In this document: one piece after another, positions 27,018-37,291 of the stretch | Layout of the letters: every line of letters begins with the position of its first letter | Position numbering within the stretch: the stretch's first letter is position 1 | Source: Paraburkholderia sp. Ac-20340 | GTDB lineage: Bacteria > Pseudomonadota > Gammaproteobacteria > Burkholderiales > Burkholderiaceae | DNA length: 64,000 nt | Direction of reading: 5' to 3' | Assembly (NCBI RefSeq): GCF_017104965.1 | Contig: NZ_JAAGPR010000001.1 | Span: forward strand, 434,001 to 498,000 | Notes under the pieces: model-generated | What the model was told of the DNA's origin: nothing | The model's database searches: none | What the model saw: only the letters and a program-made list of their open reading frames with translations | Made by a program: the position numbers and the translations under genes

Positions 27018-27392
27018 ATGCAGCAACTCAATACCGGCAATGCCTGGCAATACACGCTCACGCTGCTCGGCGGCGGCTCCGTGCTTCATGGCCTTGACGC
27101 CGCACACCACGAAACCGTCGACGCCGTTCCCGCGCGCCGCGCCAATCTGGCTTTCGTCGACGTGTGCAAGGACAATCTCATTTCCGTGTCGTGGAGCGAT
27201 CCCACCAGCGGGCACTACACGGAACAACTGTGGCGCCTGTGCATTGCGCGAAAACGCGGCATCTGCGCGCTCACGGGTTCCGATATTCAGCGCGGCGACA
27301 AGATTTACCGGCCTTTTTCACGCGGCGCAGCGCCTGGCAATGCGAATTGGGCCGTGCTGGCCTCGGCGCTCGACGTCGATTTGAAGGGCTGA
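27018..27392 (+). CDS. DUF3331 domain-containing protein
   Basis: The 124-residue protein matches DUF3331, a small family found almost only in Burkholderia and relatives, function unknown. Typical features are VSWSDPTSGHYTEQLW, the Cys-containing CIARKRGICALTGSDIQRGDKIYRP segment and an Arg-rich middle. The Cys pair and ALTG-DI-GD-IYRP resemble a small treble-clef or zinc-ribbon-like fold, an inference from pattern only. The ATG at 27018 follows GAAGGAAAG. It stands alone and is convergent to moaD. Confidence 0.85.
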   Translation: MQQLNTGNAWQYTLTLLGGGSVLHGLDAAHHETVDAVPARRANLAFVDVCKDNLISVSWSDPTSGHYTEQLWRLCIARKRGICALTGSDIQRGDKIYRPFSRGAAPGNANWAVLASALDVDLKG

Positions 27393-27421
27393 AAAAAATC
27401 CCCAAAGCAGGGCTTTGGGGA
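27393..27421 (-). terminator. Rho-independent terminator of the moaA-moaE-moaD operon
   Basis: TCCCCAAAGC (27399-27408) pairs with GCTTTGGGGA (27412-27421) around AGG; in the minus direction a run of seven U follows. It closes the minus-strand operon after moaD. Confidence 0.9.
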
Positions 27422-27487
27422 GAGTGAAAGCCTTTCTGAATGATCGGCTGTGCGTGTCGTGCAATACCTTGAGACACCTTGCGATAA

Positions 27488-27745
27488 TTAACCGCCTGTC
27501 ACTGGCGGGAAGAATGCCACTTCGCTGTCCTGTCTGAGCACGAACGTATCGGCCACCATTTCGTGATTCACCGCCACGCGTACCGGGCGCGCGCTATCCA
27601 GCACTTCGGCTTCGTGCGGCCCGCGCGCAATCAGCCGGTCGCGCAGACCGCTGATGCTGATAAGCGGTGCCTCGATCTCCAGCGTTTCCTGCGCCATGCC
27701 CAGCTTCTCGCGGATGCTGGCGAAATACTTGATGGTCAGTTTCAT
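27488..27745 (-). CDS. moaD: Molybdopterin synthase sulfur carrier subunit MoaD
   Basis: The 85-residue ubiquitin-like protein ends in the essential diglycine (FFPPVTGG), which carries the thiocarboxylate sulfur used to make molybdopterin from cPMP. The N-terminus MKLTIKYFASIREKLGMAQE and the VAVNHE segment are typical. It lies 48 nt after moaE in a moaA-moaE-moaD operon placed next to two molybdoenzyme genes, so it probably supplies cofactor for them. Confidence 0.95.
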   Translation of the reverse strand: MKLTIKYFASIREKLGMAQETLEIEAPLISISGLRDRLIARGPHEAEVLDSARPVRVAVNHEMVADTFVLRQDSEVAFFPPVTGG

Positions 27746-27793
27746 TGAGTCAGTCCAGTCGTTTCGATCAAGATCGTTGTGTTCTGTGCGCTC

Positions 27794-28339
27794 TTAACCC
27801 CAGCGCAGCATGGCCTGCTCGTCGCGCGAACGCGCGTCGACCCAATGCGCGCTGCCGTCGCGGCCGATTTCTTTTTTCCAGAAAGGCGCGTGCGTTTTCA
27901 GGAAGTCCATGATGAATTCGCAGGCCTCGAAGGCGGCCGATCGATGAGGCGCGGCCACGACGACCAGCACCACGGGATGACCCAGTGCGATGCGTCCCAC
28001 GCGATGGACGATCTTCACGGCATCGAGCGACCAGCGCGCCGATGCCTCCTCGACAATGCTCCAGAGCGAATGCTCGGTCATGCCGGGATAATGTTCGAGT
28101 TCGAGCGCAACGACATCGTCGCGGTCGCCACTATGGCGCACGATGCCGATAAAATCCACGATGGCGCCCACGTTCGGATTGCGCATGATGGGCGCGACTT
28201 CCGCAACCACGTCGATGGACGTGGCTTGCACGCGCACTTCGAATCCCGCTGCGATGCTGCCTGACACCAGGGCGGATTCGGCGCTGGGCGAGTGATCGAC
28301 GTGATGCGAAGTATCAGGCGCTGAATGTGTGGTCATCAT
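27794..28339 (-). CDS. moaE: Molybdopterin synthase catalytic subunit MoaE
   Basis: The 181-residue protein is the large subunit of molybdopterin synthase, which converts cyclic pyranopterin monophosphate to molybdopterin with MoaD. Family motifs are NPNVGAIVDFIGIVR, ALELEHYPGMTE, VHRVGRIALGHPVVLVVVAAPHRSAAFEAC and the lysine pair in APFWKKE that forms the active site. It has a 40-residue N-terminal extension rich in His/Ser that is not part of the family. It is the middle gene of the operon. Confidence 0.95.
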   Translation of the reverse strand: MMTTHSAPDTSHHVDHSPSAESALVSGSIAAGFEVRVQATSIDVVAEVAPIMRNPNVGAIVDFIGIVRHSGDRDDVVALELEHYPGMTEHSLWSIVEEASARWSLDAVKIVHRVGRIALGHPVVLVVVAAPHRSAAFEACEFIMDFLKTHAPFWKKEIGRDGSAHWVDARSRDEQAMLRWG

Positions 28340-28392
28340 GGGCGTTCCTCGATAAATGATGCGGTGAAGTCAGCCGCCGCTTCAGCGCCTAT

Positions 28393-29457
28393 TCAGCCGC
28401 CAACGAGCGACATACGCACCGTAGGCCACGTCTTGCGCTGGCCGCTGCGCCGCCGGTCTGCATTGAGTTCCGAATAGTGATCGTCGCGCGTGTGCCAGCG
28501 GGTGTTGATCGCGTCGATCAATTGTTCGCTGGAGGTCGTTTCGCCAAGCCAGGGTTTCAGGTCGGCGCCTTGCGTCGCGAACAGGCACGTGTAGAGTTGC
28601 CCGTCTGCGGATACACGCGCACGCGAGCACTTCCCGCAGAACGGTTGCGATACGCTGGCGATAAAACCCACGGTGCCTTGACCATTCGCGATCCGATAAT
28701 TCACTGATGTCGCCGAACCATCGGAATCGTCGACTGCAATCAGTGGAAATTCGCTTTCGACGATTGCGCGCATATCGCGTGCAGTGAGCACCGTGCTATT
28801 CGACCAGCCCGCTGCGCCGCCCACATCCATGAATTCGATAAAACGCACGGCGATATCGCTATTCATGAATTGGCGCACGAGCGGCAGAATCTGGCTATCG
28901 TTGACGCCGCGCTCGATGACGGCATTGACCTTGACCGGCGCGAGGCCCACCGCTTGCGCTTTCTCTATGCCGTCGAGAATGCGCGCGACCGGCATATCCA
29001 CGTCGCTCATACGGCGAAAGATGGCGTCGTCGAGTGCATCGAGGCTTACCGTGACGCGCGAGAGACCGGCATCGCGCAGTCCACGCGCACGCGCGGCGAG
29101 TAGCGAGCCATTGGTGGTGAGCGCGATGTCGAGCGGCGCGCCGCGCAGTGTCGTGATGGCCGCGAGCCGCTCGATAAAGGTTTCCAGGCCGCGGCGCAGC
29201 AAAGGTTCGCCGCCCGTGATGCGGACCTTTTCGACGCCCAGCGCGACGAACGCCCGCACGAGCTTCAGCATCTGCTCGAACGAAAGCCGTTCCGATGCCT
29301 GCAGGAATCGGTAATTCGAATCGAATACCTCGCGCGGCATGCAGTACGTGCAGCGAAAGTTGCACTGATCGATGACGGACAGGCGCAGATCGCGCAGCGG
29401 ACGGGCAAGGCCGTCACGTGCGGGCTCGGCGATGATGGCTTCAGCGATGGCGTTCAC
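28393..29457 (-). CDS. moaA: GTP 3',8-cyclase MoaA
   Basis: This radical-SAM enzyme starts molybdenum cofactor synthesis by converting GTP to 3',8-cyclo-GTP. The SAM cluster motif is CNFRCTYC near residue 35, the second cluster is in FCGKCSRARVSADGQLYTCLF, and the protein ends with the GG required for activity (SLVGG). A GTG at 29457 is taken as start, giving 354 residues close to the family length; the frame is open to an ATG at 29562 but the extra residues lack homology. This operon is probably a second, dedicated moa set. An AGTACGAA element lies 57 nt upstream of this start. Confidence 0.93.
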   Translation of the reverse strand: MNAIAEAIIAEPARDGLARPLRDLRLSVIDQCNFRCTYCMPREVFDSNYRFLQASERLSFEQMLKLVRAFVALGVEKVRITGGEPLLRRGLETFIERLAAITTLRGAPLDIALTTNGSLLAARARGLRDAGLSRVTVSLDALDDAIFRRMSDVDMPVARILDGIEKAQAVGLAPVKVNAVIERGVNDSQILPLVRQFMNSDIAVRFIEFMDVGGAAGWSNSTVLTARDMRAIVESEFPLIAVDDSDGSATSVNYRIANGQGTVGFIASVSQPFCGKCSRARVSADGQLYTCLFATQGADLKPWLGETTSSEQLIDAINTRWHTRDDHYSELNADRRRSGQRKTWPTVRMSLVGG

Positions 29458-29645
29458 TTTCCTGGTCGGACCCGTTAAATACAGTCGGACTGAACGATAT
29501 CGGCGTTGCGTGGAGTACGAACGGCAGTGCGGCGATATCGTTTCAGCAATGACCGACAGCATAGGGCCGCGCTGCGCCGCCGTCGGTGCACAGTCCGCGA
29601 CGGTTTGAAGCAGTACAGTTGGGTGAGCGCCGGAACGCGTGGGTA

Positions 29646-30653
29646 TCAGTGATAACCGTGATCGCCTTCGCGCACCTTGCCGCGGAATACGCGGTATTGC
29701 ATGGCGTTATAAACGAGGATGATCGGCAATACGATCACCGTGCCAACCAATGCAAAGAGTTGGCTCGAATGACTCGACGACGCATCCCAGATCGTCAGCG
29801 AAGGCGGAATGATATACGGCCAGATGCTGATCACAAGACCCGTATAGCCGAGAAAGCAGATCGCCAGCGAAAGAATGAAAGGCATTGCTTCGTGACTGAG
29901 ATTCAGCGAGCGATAGATGCCCCACACGCACAGCACCACCAGGATCGGCACCGGCAGGAAGTAGCCCAGATCGCCGCTGAGAAACCAGCGGTGGCGCACG
30001 GCGGGCAGGCCCAGCACGGTCCACAGGCTGACGATCGCAATCGCCAATAGCAGGATCGCCACGAGCGGGCGCATGACCATGCGCATTTTGCGCTGCAACT
30101 CGCCATCGGTTTTGAGGATCAGCCAGCCGCAACCTAAAGTCGCATAGGTGAGCAGCACGCCAAATCCGCAGAATATGCTGAACGGCGAGAACCAGTCGAA
30201 AGGGTCGCCGGCGAATTTATCGTCGACGATCTTGATGCCCTGCAAAAGCGATCCCAGCGTGATGCCCTGGCACATGGCTGCCATTGCCGATCCGCCAATG
30301 AAGGCGAGATCCCACGCATGCTGCGTGCGCGTGGCCTTGGCGCGCAATTCGAATGCCGCGCCGCGAAAGATCAGGCCCACGACCATCAAGATGAGCGGCA
30401 TGTAATTGGCGGGCAGCAGTGTCGCATAGACCACGGGGAACGCGCCATACAGGCCTGCGCCGCCTAGTACGAGAAACGTTTCATTGCCGTCCCACACCGG
30501 CGCAACGGTGTTGAGCATCACTTCGCGTTCGGCTTTGCCTTCGAAGAAGGGAAACAGCAGACCAATGCCGAGATCGAAACCGTCGAGCATCACATAGATA
30601 AACACGCCGAGGCCGATGATGGCGGCCCAGATCACAGGAAGGTCGATTTGCAT
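29646..30653 (-). CDS. cydB: Cytochrome bd-type quinol oxidase subunit II (first module)
   Basis: The 335-residue membrane protein has about nine helices and the CydB signatures YVMLDGFDLGIG and PVWDGNETFLVLGG. It is the partner of the CydA encoded immediately upstream (4 nt apart), forming a quinol oxidase that reduces oxygen without proton pumping. No cydX-like small open frame follows. It is more divergent from the second CydB in the window than expected for a recent duplicate. Confidence 0.95.
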   Translation of the reverse strand: MQIDLPVIWAAIIGLGVFIYVMLDGFDLGIGLLFPFFEGKAEREVMLNTVAPVWDGNETFLVLGGAGLYGAFPVVYATLLPANYMPLILMVVGLIFRGAAFELRAKATRTQHAWDLAFIGGSAMAAMCQGITLGSLLQGIKIVDDKFAGDPFDWFSPFSIFCGFGVLLTYATLGCGWLILKTDGELQRKMRMVMRPLVAILLLAIAIVSLWTVLGLPAVRHRWFLSGDLGYFLPVPILVVLCVWGIYRSLNLSHEAMPFILSLAICFLGYTGLVISIWPYIIPPSLTIWDASSSHSSQLFALVGTVIVLPIILVYNAMQYRVFRGKVREGDHGYH

Positions 30654-30657
30654 GGCC

Positions 30658-32046
30658 TTAGTCCCCCACCACGGCGTCGAGTGCGCGATTGTGCAATCCC
30701 GGATACTTGAGCGATTCCGTGCTTTCCACGCCGGTTCCCGGGCCTTTACTCATCATTTTCAGCATGTAATAGACGCCGGTGCCGAATACGAGGAAATAGA
30801 CGATCACGAAGATCAGCAGCGAGACACCCGCCTGTTGTGCGCCGATAGGGGAAACCGAATCGATCGTACGCACCACGCCATATACGGTCCACGGTTGCCT
30901 GCCCACTTCGGTGGTGATCCAGCCCGCGAGCAGCGCGACGATACCCGATGGACCCATACAGAAAACCAGCCACTGAAACCAGCGGGCTTCATAGAGTTTT
31001 CCACCGCGCCGTAATAGCAAGCCGAGCACGGCGGTCAGCAGCATCAGCATGCCGAGGCCCGCCATCAAGCGAAAAGTCCAGAACACAATGGGCGAGAAAG
31101 GCCGGTCTTGCGGCGGAAACTCTTTGAGGCCGCGAATTTCTCCATCCCAGCTATGCGTGAGAATCAGGCTGCCAAGATGGGGAACCTGAATCGCGTAGCG
31201 AGTGACTTCGGCATTCATATCGGGCAGGCCGACGAGATTGAGCGCGGTGCCGCCATGCTCGGTTTCCCATAGACCTTCGATCGCGGCGATCTTCGCGGGC
31301 TGATATTCGCGCGTATTGAGGCCGTGCGCATCGCCCACCACGATCTGAATGGGCGCCAGAAACAGCAGCATCCAGAGCGCCATCGAAAAGCTGCGCTTGA
31401 CCGGCACATCGCGACGCCCCTTGAGCAGATGCCACGCACCGCAGGCCGCGACGATAAAAGCGGCGACGATAAACGCCGCAATCGTCATATGTGCGAGCCG
31501 GAACGGGAAGGACGGATTGAAGATGATCTTCCACCAGTCCACCGGCACGATGCGGCCATTCTGGATCGCATAGCCTTGCGGCGTCTGCATGAAGCTATTC
31601 GACGAAAGAATCCAGAAAGTGGAAATGAGCGTGCCGATCGCCACCATCACCGTCGCAAAGAAATGCGCTTTGGGGCTCACGCGATTCCAGCCAAACAACA
31701 TGACGCCGAGAAAACCCGCCTCCAGGAAGAACGCGGTCAGCACTTCGTAAGTCAATAGCGGACCGGTAATATTGCCCGCTATCGTGGAGAAGCCGCTCCA
31801 GTTGGTGCCGAACTCATAGGCCATCACGACGCCCGACACCACGCCCATGCCGAACCCCACGGCAAAGATCTTTACCCAGAAGCGATACATGTCCTTATAA
31901 GCGACATCGCCCGTAAGCAGCAGACGCCATTCCAGCACCGCGAGAAAGCTCGCCATGCCGATGCTGATGGCAGGAAACGCAATATGGAATGAAACGGTGA
32001 ACGCAAACTGCAGCCGGGCCAGATGAAATGCGTCGAAGATATTCAT
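30658..32046 (-). CDS. cydA: Cytochrome bd-type quinol oxidase subunit I (first module)
   Basis: The 462-residue protein has the CydA haem ligands and proton-path residues: His21, Glu101 and Glu109 (in LLTYEVLTAFFLEAGFLG), YEFGTNW (about 77-83) and the later GRQPWTVYGVVRT. It is about 60 residues shorter than E. coli CydA because the Q-loop is short, as in cyanide-insensitive oxidases (CIO). The ATG at 32046 fits the family start MNIFDAFHLARLQF. It follows the YdeP-type molybdoenzyme gene by 79 nt on the same strand, which suggests the two are co-expressed. Confidence 0.95.
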   Translation of the reverse strand: MNIFDAFHLARLQFAFTVSFHIAFPAISIGMASFLAVLEWRLLLTGDVAYKDMYRFWVKIFAVGFGMGVVSGVVMAYEFGTNWSGFSTIAGNITGPLLTYEVLTAFFLEAGFLGVMLFGWNRVSPKAHFFATVMVAIGTLISTFWILSSNSFMQTPQGYAIQNGRIVPVDWWKIIFNPSFPFRLAHMTIAAFIVAAFIVAACGAWHLLKGRRDVPVKRSFSMALWMLLFLAPIQIVVGDAHGLNTREYQPAKIAAIEGLWETEHGGTALNLVGLPDMNAEVTRYAIQVPHLGSLILTHSWDGEIRGLKEFPPQDRPFSPIVFWTFRLMAGLGMLMLLTAVLGLLLRRGGKLYEARWFQWLVFCMGPSGIVALLAGWITTEVGRQPWTVYGVVRTIDSVSPIGAQQAGVSLLIFVIVYFLVFGTGVYYMLKMMSKGPGTGVESTESLKYPGLHNRALDAVVGD

Positions 32047-32125
32047 GATTCTTGTGAACTCCTGGTGACGATTGCATTTGCGTGTCACGCACCAGCTAAG
32101 GGCTGGCTGGCCCGGCTACATTTCA

Positions 32126-34405
<2,280 letters not shown>

Positions 34406-34772
34406 GGGAAACTCCTTGGGTCCTCCGCACGCCTGGCGGAGTGTCGGCTATGCGCTGCACCGCGATTGGGCACAAGCGTGGAATGGCAGCGCGGGCGTCA
34501 GGGTTTCAGTGTAGATAGTCAATAAATAGAGACAAGCAATAAATGAAAGGAATTTAAATGGATTCACGCGCTGTGTTTTTTTGAATATATCGGCAATATG
34601 TTTATTGAAATATATCGAAATCGGTTTTCGCAAAAGCGATAAGGCCGTGAATCGTCAGTGGAATGCCGTGTGGTGTTCCATGCAAAAAACCGCCACTTCA
34701 TTTCATGAAGTGGCGGTTCGCTGGGAGTCTTCTTTGAACCGATACACGGTATCGGCTTCGGCATGAAGCGCC
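34406..34772. promoter_or_regulatory. AT-rich spacer between the two molybdoenzyme-bd modules
   Basis: This 367-nt region separates cydB of the second module from the molybdoenzyme gene of the first. No gene is seen. It holds a terminator (34684-34718), a palindrome CCGATAC-ACG-GTATCGG (34739-34755), and an AT-rich part with a repeated ATATATCG (34586 and 34610 region). The AT-rich part probably contains the promoter of the first module, making the modules separate transcription units. Confidence 0.55.
34684..34718 (-). terminator. Rho-independent terminator of the second cydB
   Basis: AACCGCCACTTCAT (34688-34701) pairs with ATGAAGTGGCGGTT (34705-34718) around a TTC loop, followed in the minus direction by a U-run. 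It ends the ydeP-cydA-cydB transcript of the second module. Confidence 0.92.
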
Positions 34773-35759
34773 TTAGTGCTTGACCGGTACGACCTTGCCG
34801 CGGAACAGGTGATACTGATAGAAGTTGTAGCCAATCATGATCGGAAACACGATGCCGATGCCGAACAGCATGAAGGTGAGCGTCGTGGCATCCGAAGCCG
34901 CAGCGGCTACCGTGAGTTGTCCCGGCACGATATAGGGGAACATGCTCAGCGCGAGGCCCGCGAACGACAGCACGAACAGCAGCGTTGCGCCCACGAATGG
35001 CCCGTGCTCGCCACGCATATGAATCGAATAGAGCACATAGACAAACGCCAGTGCCGCGAGTACGCCGAGCGCGATCAGCAGATGGAAGACGCCTTGATCC
35101 TGCCAGCGCGTCATGCCAACCGGGCTCAGTTTGAGCGTGGCGATCGACACTACGAGTGCCGCGGCCACGGTCGTGAAGACGGCCACAATGGCGTGACGGC
35201 GCGAACGGTTTTCAATCTCGCCGGTCGTCTTTTTCACGAGCCAGGTGGCGCCCAGCAGACAGTAGCCCGACACCACGCCGATGGCAGTTACCACCACAAA
35301 GCCGGTGCTGGCGAGGCCCGGCACGAAACCCGTGAGTATCTTGCCAAGCACGATGCCTTGCGAAATCGCCGCAAGCAGGCTGCCGATGCCGAACACGCGG
35401 TCCCACACCGTCTTGCTGGTGCGAGCGGCGTGGCGGAATTCGATTGCCGCGCCGCGCATGATGAAGCTGGCGATCAGCATCATCACGGGCACATAGAGAT
35501 CGGAGAGGATCATCGCGTAGGCGGCGGGGAAGGCGCCGAACAGCGCTCCGCCAAGCGCAACGAGCCAGGTTTCGTTGGCGTCCCAGACGTGACCGATCGA
35601 CTGGATCATGAGGTCGCGGTCGCCTTCGCGGCGGCGCAGCAGCGTGAGAATGCCGACGCCCAGATCGAAGCCGTCGGTGACGACGTACAACACGAGCATC
35701 AGGCCGATAAGCCCGAACCACGCATGGTTGAGCAGGTCCTGAGTTGAAGCGGGATTCAT
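34773..35759 (-). CDS. cydB: Cytochrome bd-type quinol oxidase subunit II (second module)
   Basis: The 328-residue membrane protein carries the CydB signatures YVVTDGFDLGVG and HVWDANETWLVALGG and about nine hydrophobic segments. It pairs with the CydA encoded 52 nt upstream. It differs from the first CydB throughout, including length and loop sequences, so the two modules contain different bd lineages. A strong terminator follows. Confidence 0.95.
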   Translation of the reverse strand: MNPASTQDLLNHAWFGLIGLMLVLYVVTDGFDLGVGILTLLRRREGDRDLMIQSIGHVWDANETWLVALGGALFGAFPAAYAMILSDLYVPVMMLIASFIMRGAAIEFRHAARTSKTVWDRVFGIGSLLAAISQGIVLGKILTGFVPGLASTGFVVVTAIGVVSGYCLLGATWLVKKTTGEIENRSRRHAIVAVFTTVAAALVVSIATLKLSPVGMTRWQDQGVFHLLIALGVLAALAFVYVLYSIHMRGEHGPFVGATLLFVLSFAGLALSMFPYIVPGQLTVAAAASDATTLTFMLFGIGIVFPIMIGYNFYQYHLFRGKVVPVKH

Positions 35760-35811
35760 GATGACTTCCTGTGCGATGAATGCGCCAGAGGCGTATTGAA
35801 TGGAGCGGCGC

Positions 35812-37206
35812 TCAATAGTCGACGGTGTGGGGAACGGCTCGATGAGCGGTCTCCACTGGTGGCATCAGCGTGAGGTCCGGGCCATTGCGCAGCCAGCGGC
35901 GCGCGAATACAAAGAACGACGTAATGAGCACGACAAAGAAGCCGGCGAACATGATCATGCTGCCCGTGATTGCGCCGGCGGGAATGGCGGAGGCGGCGTG
36001 ATCGGTGCGCAGCAGGCCATACACGACCCACGGCTGACGTCCCACTTCGCGCACGATCCAGCCGCATTCCACGGCGATATACGGCAGTGGAATCGCCAGC
36101 ACCCAGGCGAGCAGCAGTTTGCGTTGCGCGAGCAGGGCCTCCAGATGACCGCGCGATTTACGCAGCGCATAGAGCGTCCAGAATGCGAGCGCCATGAACA
36201 GGAAGCCGATGCCCGCCATCGCGCGGAAGGCGTAGTAGAGCAGCGGCAACATGGGCGGCTGGTCGGCCAGGGGAATGTCTTTCATACCCGTGACTTTGCC
36301 GTGCAGGCTGTGCGTGCCCAGAATGCTCAGCATGCCCGGTACTTCGAGCGACCAGTCGTTGCGCTGCTTCGCGGCGTCCGGCCATGCAAGCAGCGACCAG
36401 CTCGCGCCAGTGCCCGGCGCATTGGTTTGCCAATGGCCTTCGATGGCTGCGCCCTTGGCTGGCTGCGTTTCGAAAACATCCACACCGCTCGAATCGCCGA
36501 GCCAGATCTGCACAGGCGCGACAAAGGCGAGCAGCAGCAGTGCGAGCTTGAACGAACGCACGAAAAACTCTGGGTTACGGCGCCTGAAAAGGTAGTAGGC
36601 CGAAATACCTGCGATCACGACCAGACCGGTTTCCAGCGCCGCGAACCACATATGCGAGACGCCCCATGCCATATCGGGATTGAAGATCGCTTTCACATAA
36701 TCGGTCACGACGAGTTTGTCGCCCACAACGGCCACGCCGCGCGGCGTTTGCAGCCACGAATTCGCGACCATGATCCAGAACGCGGAAATCGACGAACCCA
36801 GCGCCACCATCGAGGTGGCGAACAGATGCACGCCCTTGGGTACGCGGCCCCAGCCGAGCATCATGATGCCGACAAAACCCGCTTCCAGCATGAAGGCCAT
36901 TGCGCCTTCAAAGCCCAGAATATTGCCGAAGAACTGGCCGGTGTATTGCGAAAACGGTCCCCAGTTCGTGCCGAACTGAAACTCCATCGGAATGCCGCTT
37001 ACCACGCCTACGGCGAAATTGAGAATCAGCAGTTTGCTCCAGAAACGTGCGTGGCGATACCAGATTACGTTGCTGGTTTTGACCCAGAGCGTTTCGACGA
37101 CCAGCAGAAATGCGGAAAGGCTGATCGTTAAAATCGGCCAGAGTATATGGAAGATCGCGGTCATGGCAAATTGACCGCGCGCCAGATTGAGCGCTTCGAA
37201 AGACAT
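35812..37206 (-). CDS. cydA: Cytochrome bd-type quinol oxidase subunit I (second module)
   Basis: The 464-residue protein has His20, Glu100 and Glu108 (in LGFEGAMAFMLEAGFVG), FQFGTNWGPF and GRQPWVVYGLLRTD, the CydA key residues, with a short CIO-like Q-loop. Variation from the first CydA begins already in the first helix (MSFEALNLARGQFAMTAIFH against MNIFDAFHLARLQF). The ATG at 37206 was chosen on family alignment; the frame is open for another 77 residues upstream with no membrane-protein character. It follows the second molybdoenzyme gene by 85 nt. Confidence 0.95.
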   Translation of the reverse strand: MSFEALNLARGQFAMTAIFHILWPILTISLSAFLLVVETLWVKTSNVIWYRHARFWSKLLILNFAVGVVSGIPMEFQFGTNWGPFSQYTGQFFGNILGFEGAMAFMLEAGFVGIMMLGWGRVPKGVHLFATSMVALGSSISAFWIMVANSWLQTPRGVAVVGDKLVVTDYVKAIFNPDMAWGVSHMWFAALETGLVVIAGISAYYLFRRRNPEFFVRSFKLALLLLAFVAPVQIWLGDSSGVDVFETQPAKGAAIEGHWQTNAPGTGASWSLLAWPDAAKQRNDWSLEVPGMLSILGTHSLHGKVTGMKDIPLADQPPMLPLLYYAFRAMAGIGFLFMALAFWTLYALRKSRGHLEALLAQRKLLLAWVLAIPLPYIAVECGWIVREVGRQPWVVYGLLRTDHAASAIPAGAITGSMIMFAGFFVVLITSFFVFARRWLRNGPDLTLMPPVETAHRAVPHTVDY

Positions 37207-37291
37207 GGTGATGACCAGGCAAAGGAGAATATCGGCCGCGCGGGCGCGTAGGCGCGCTACGCGCGGCAATGAGGCGTCGAGCGATGCAGCC

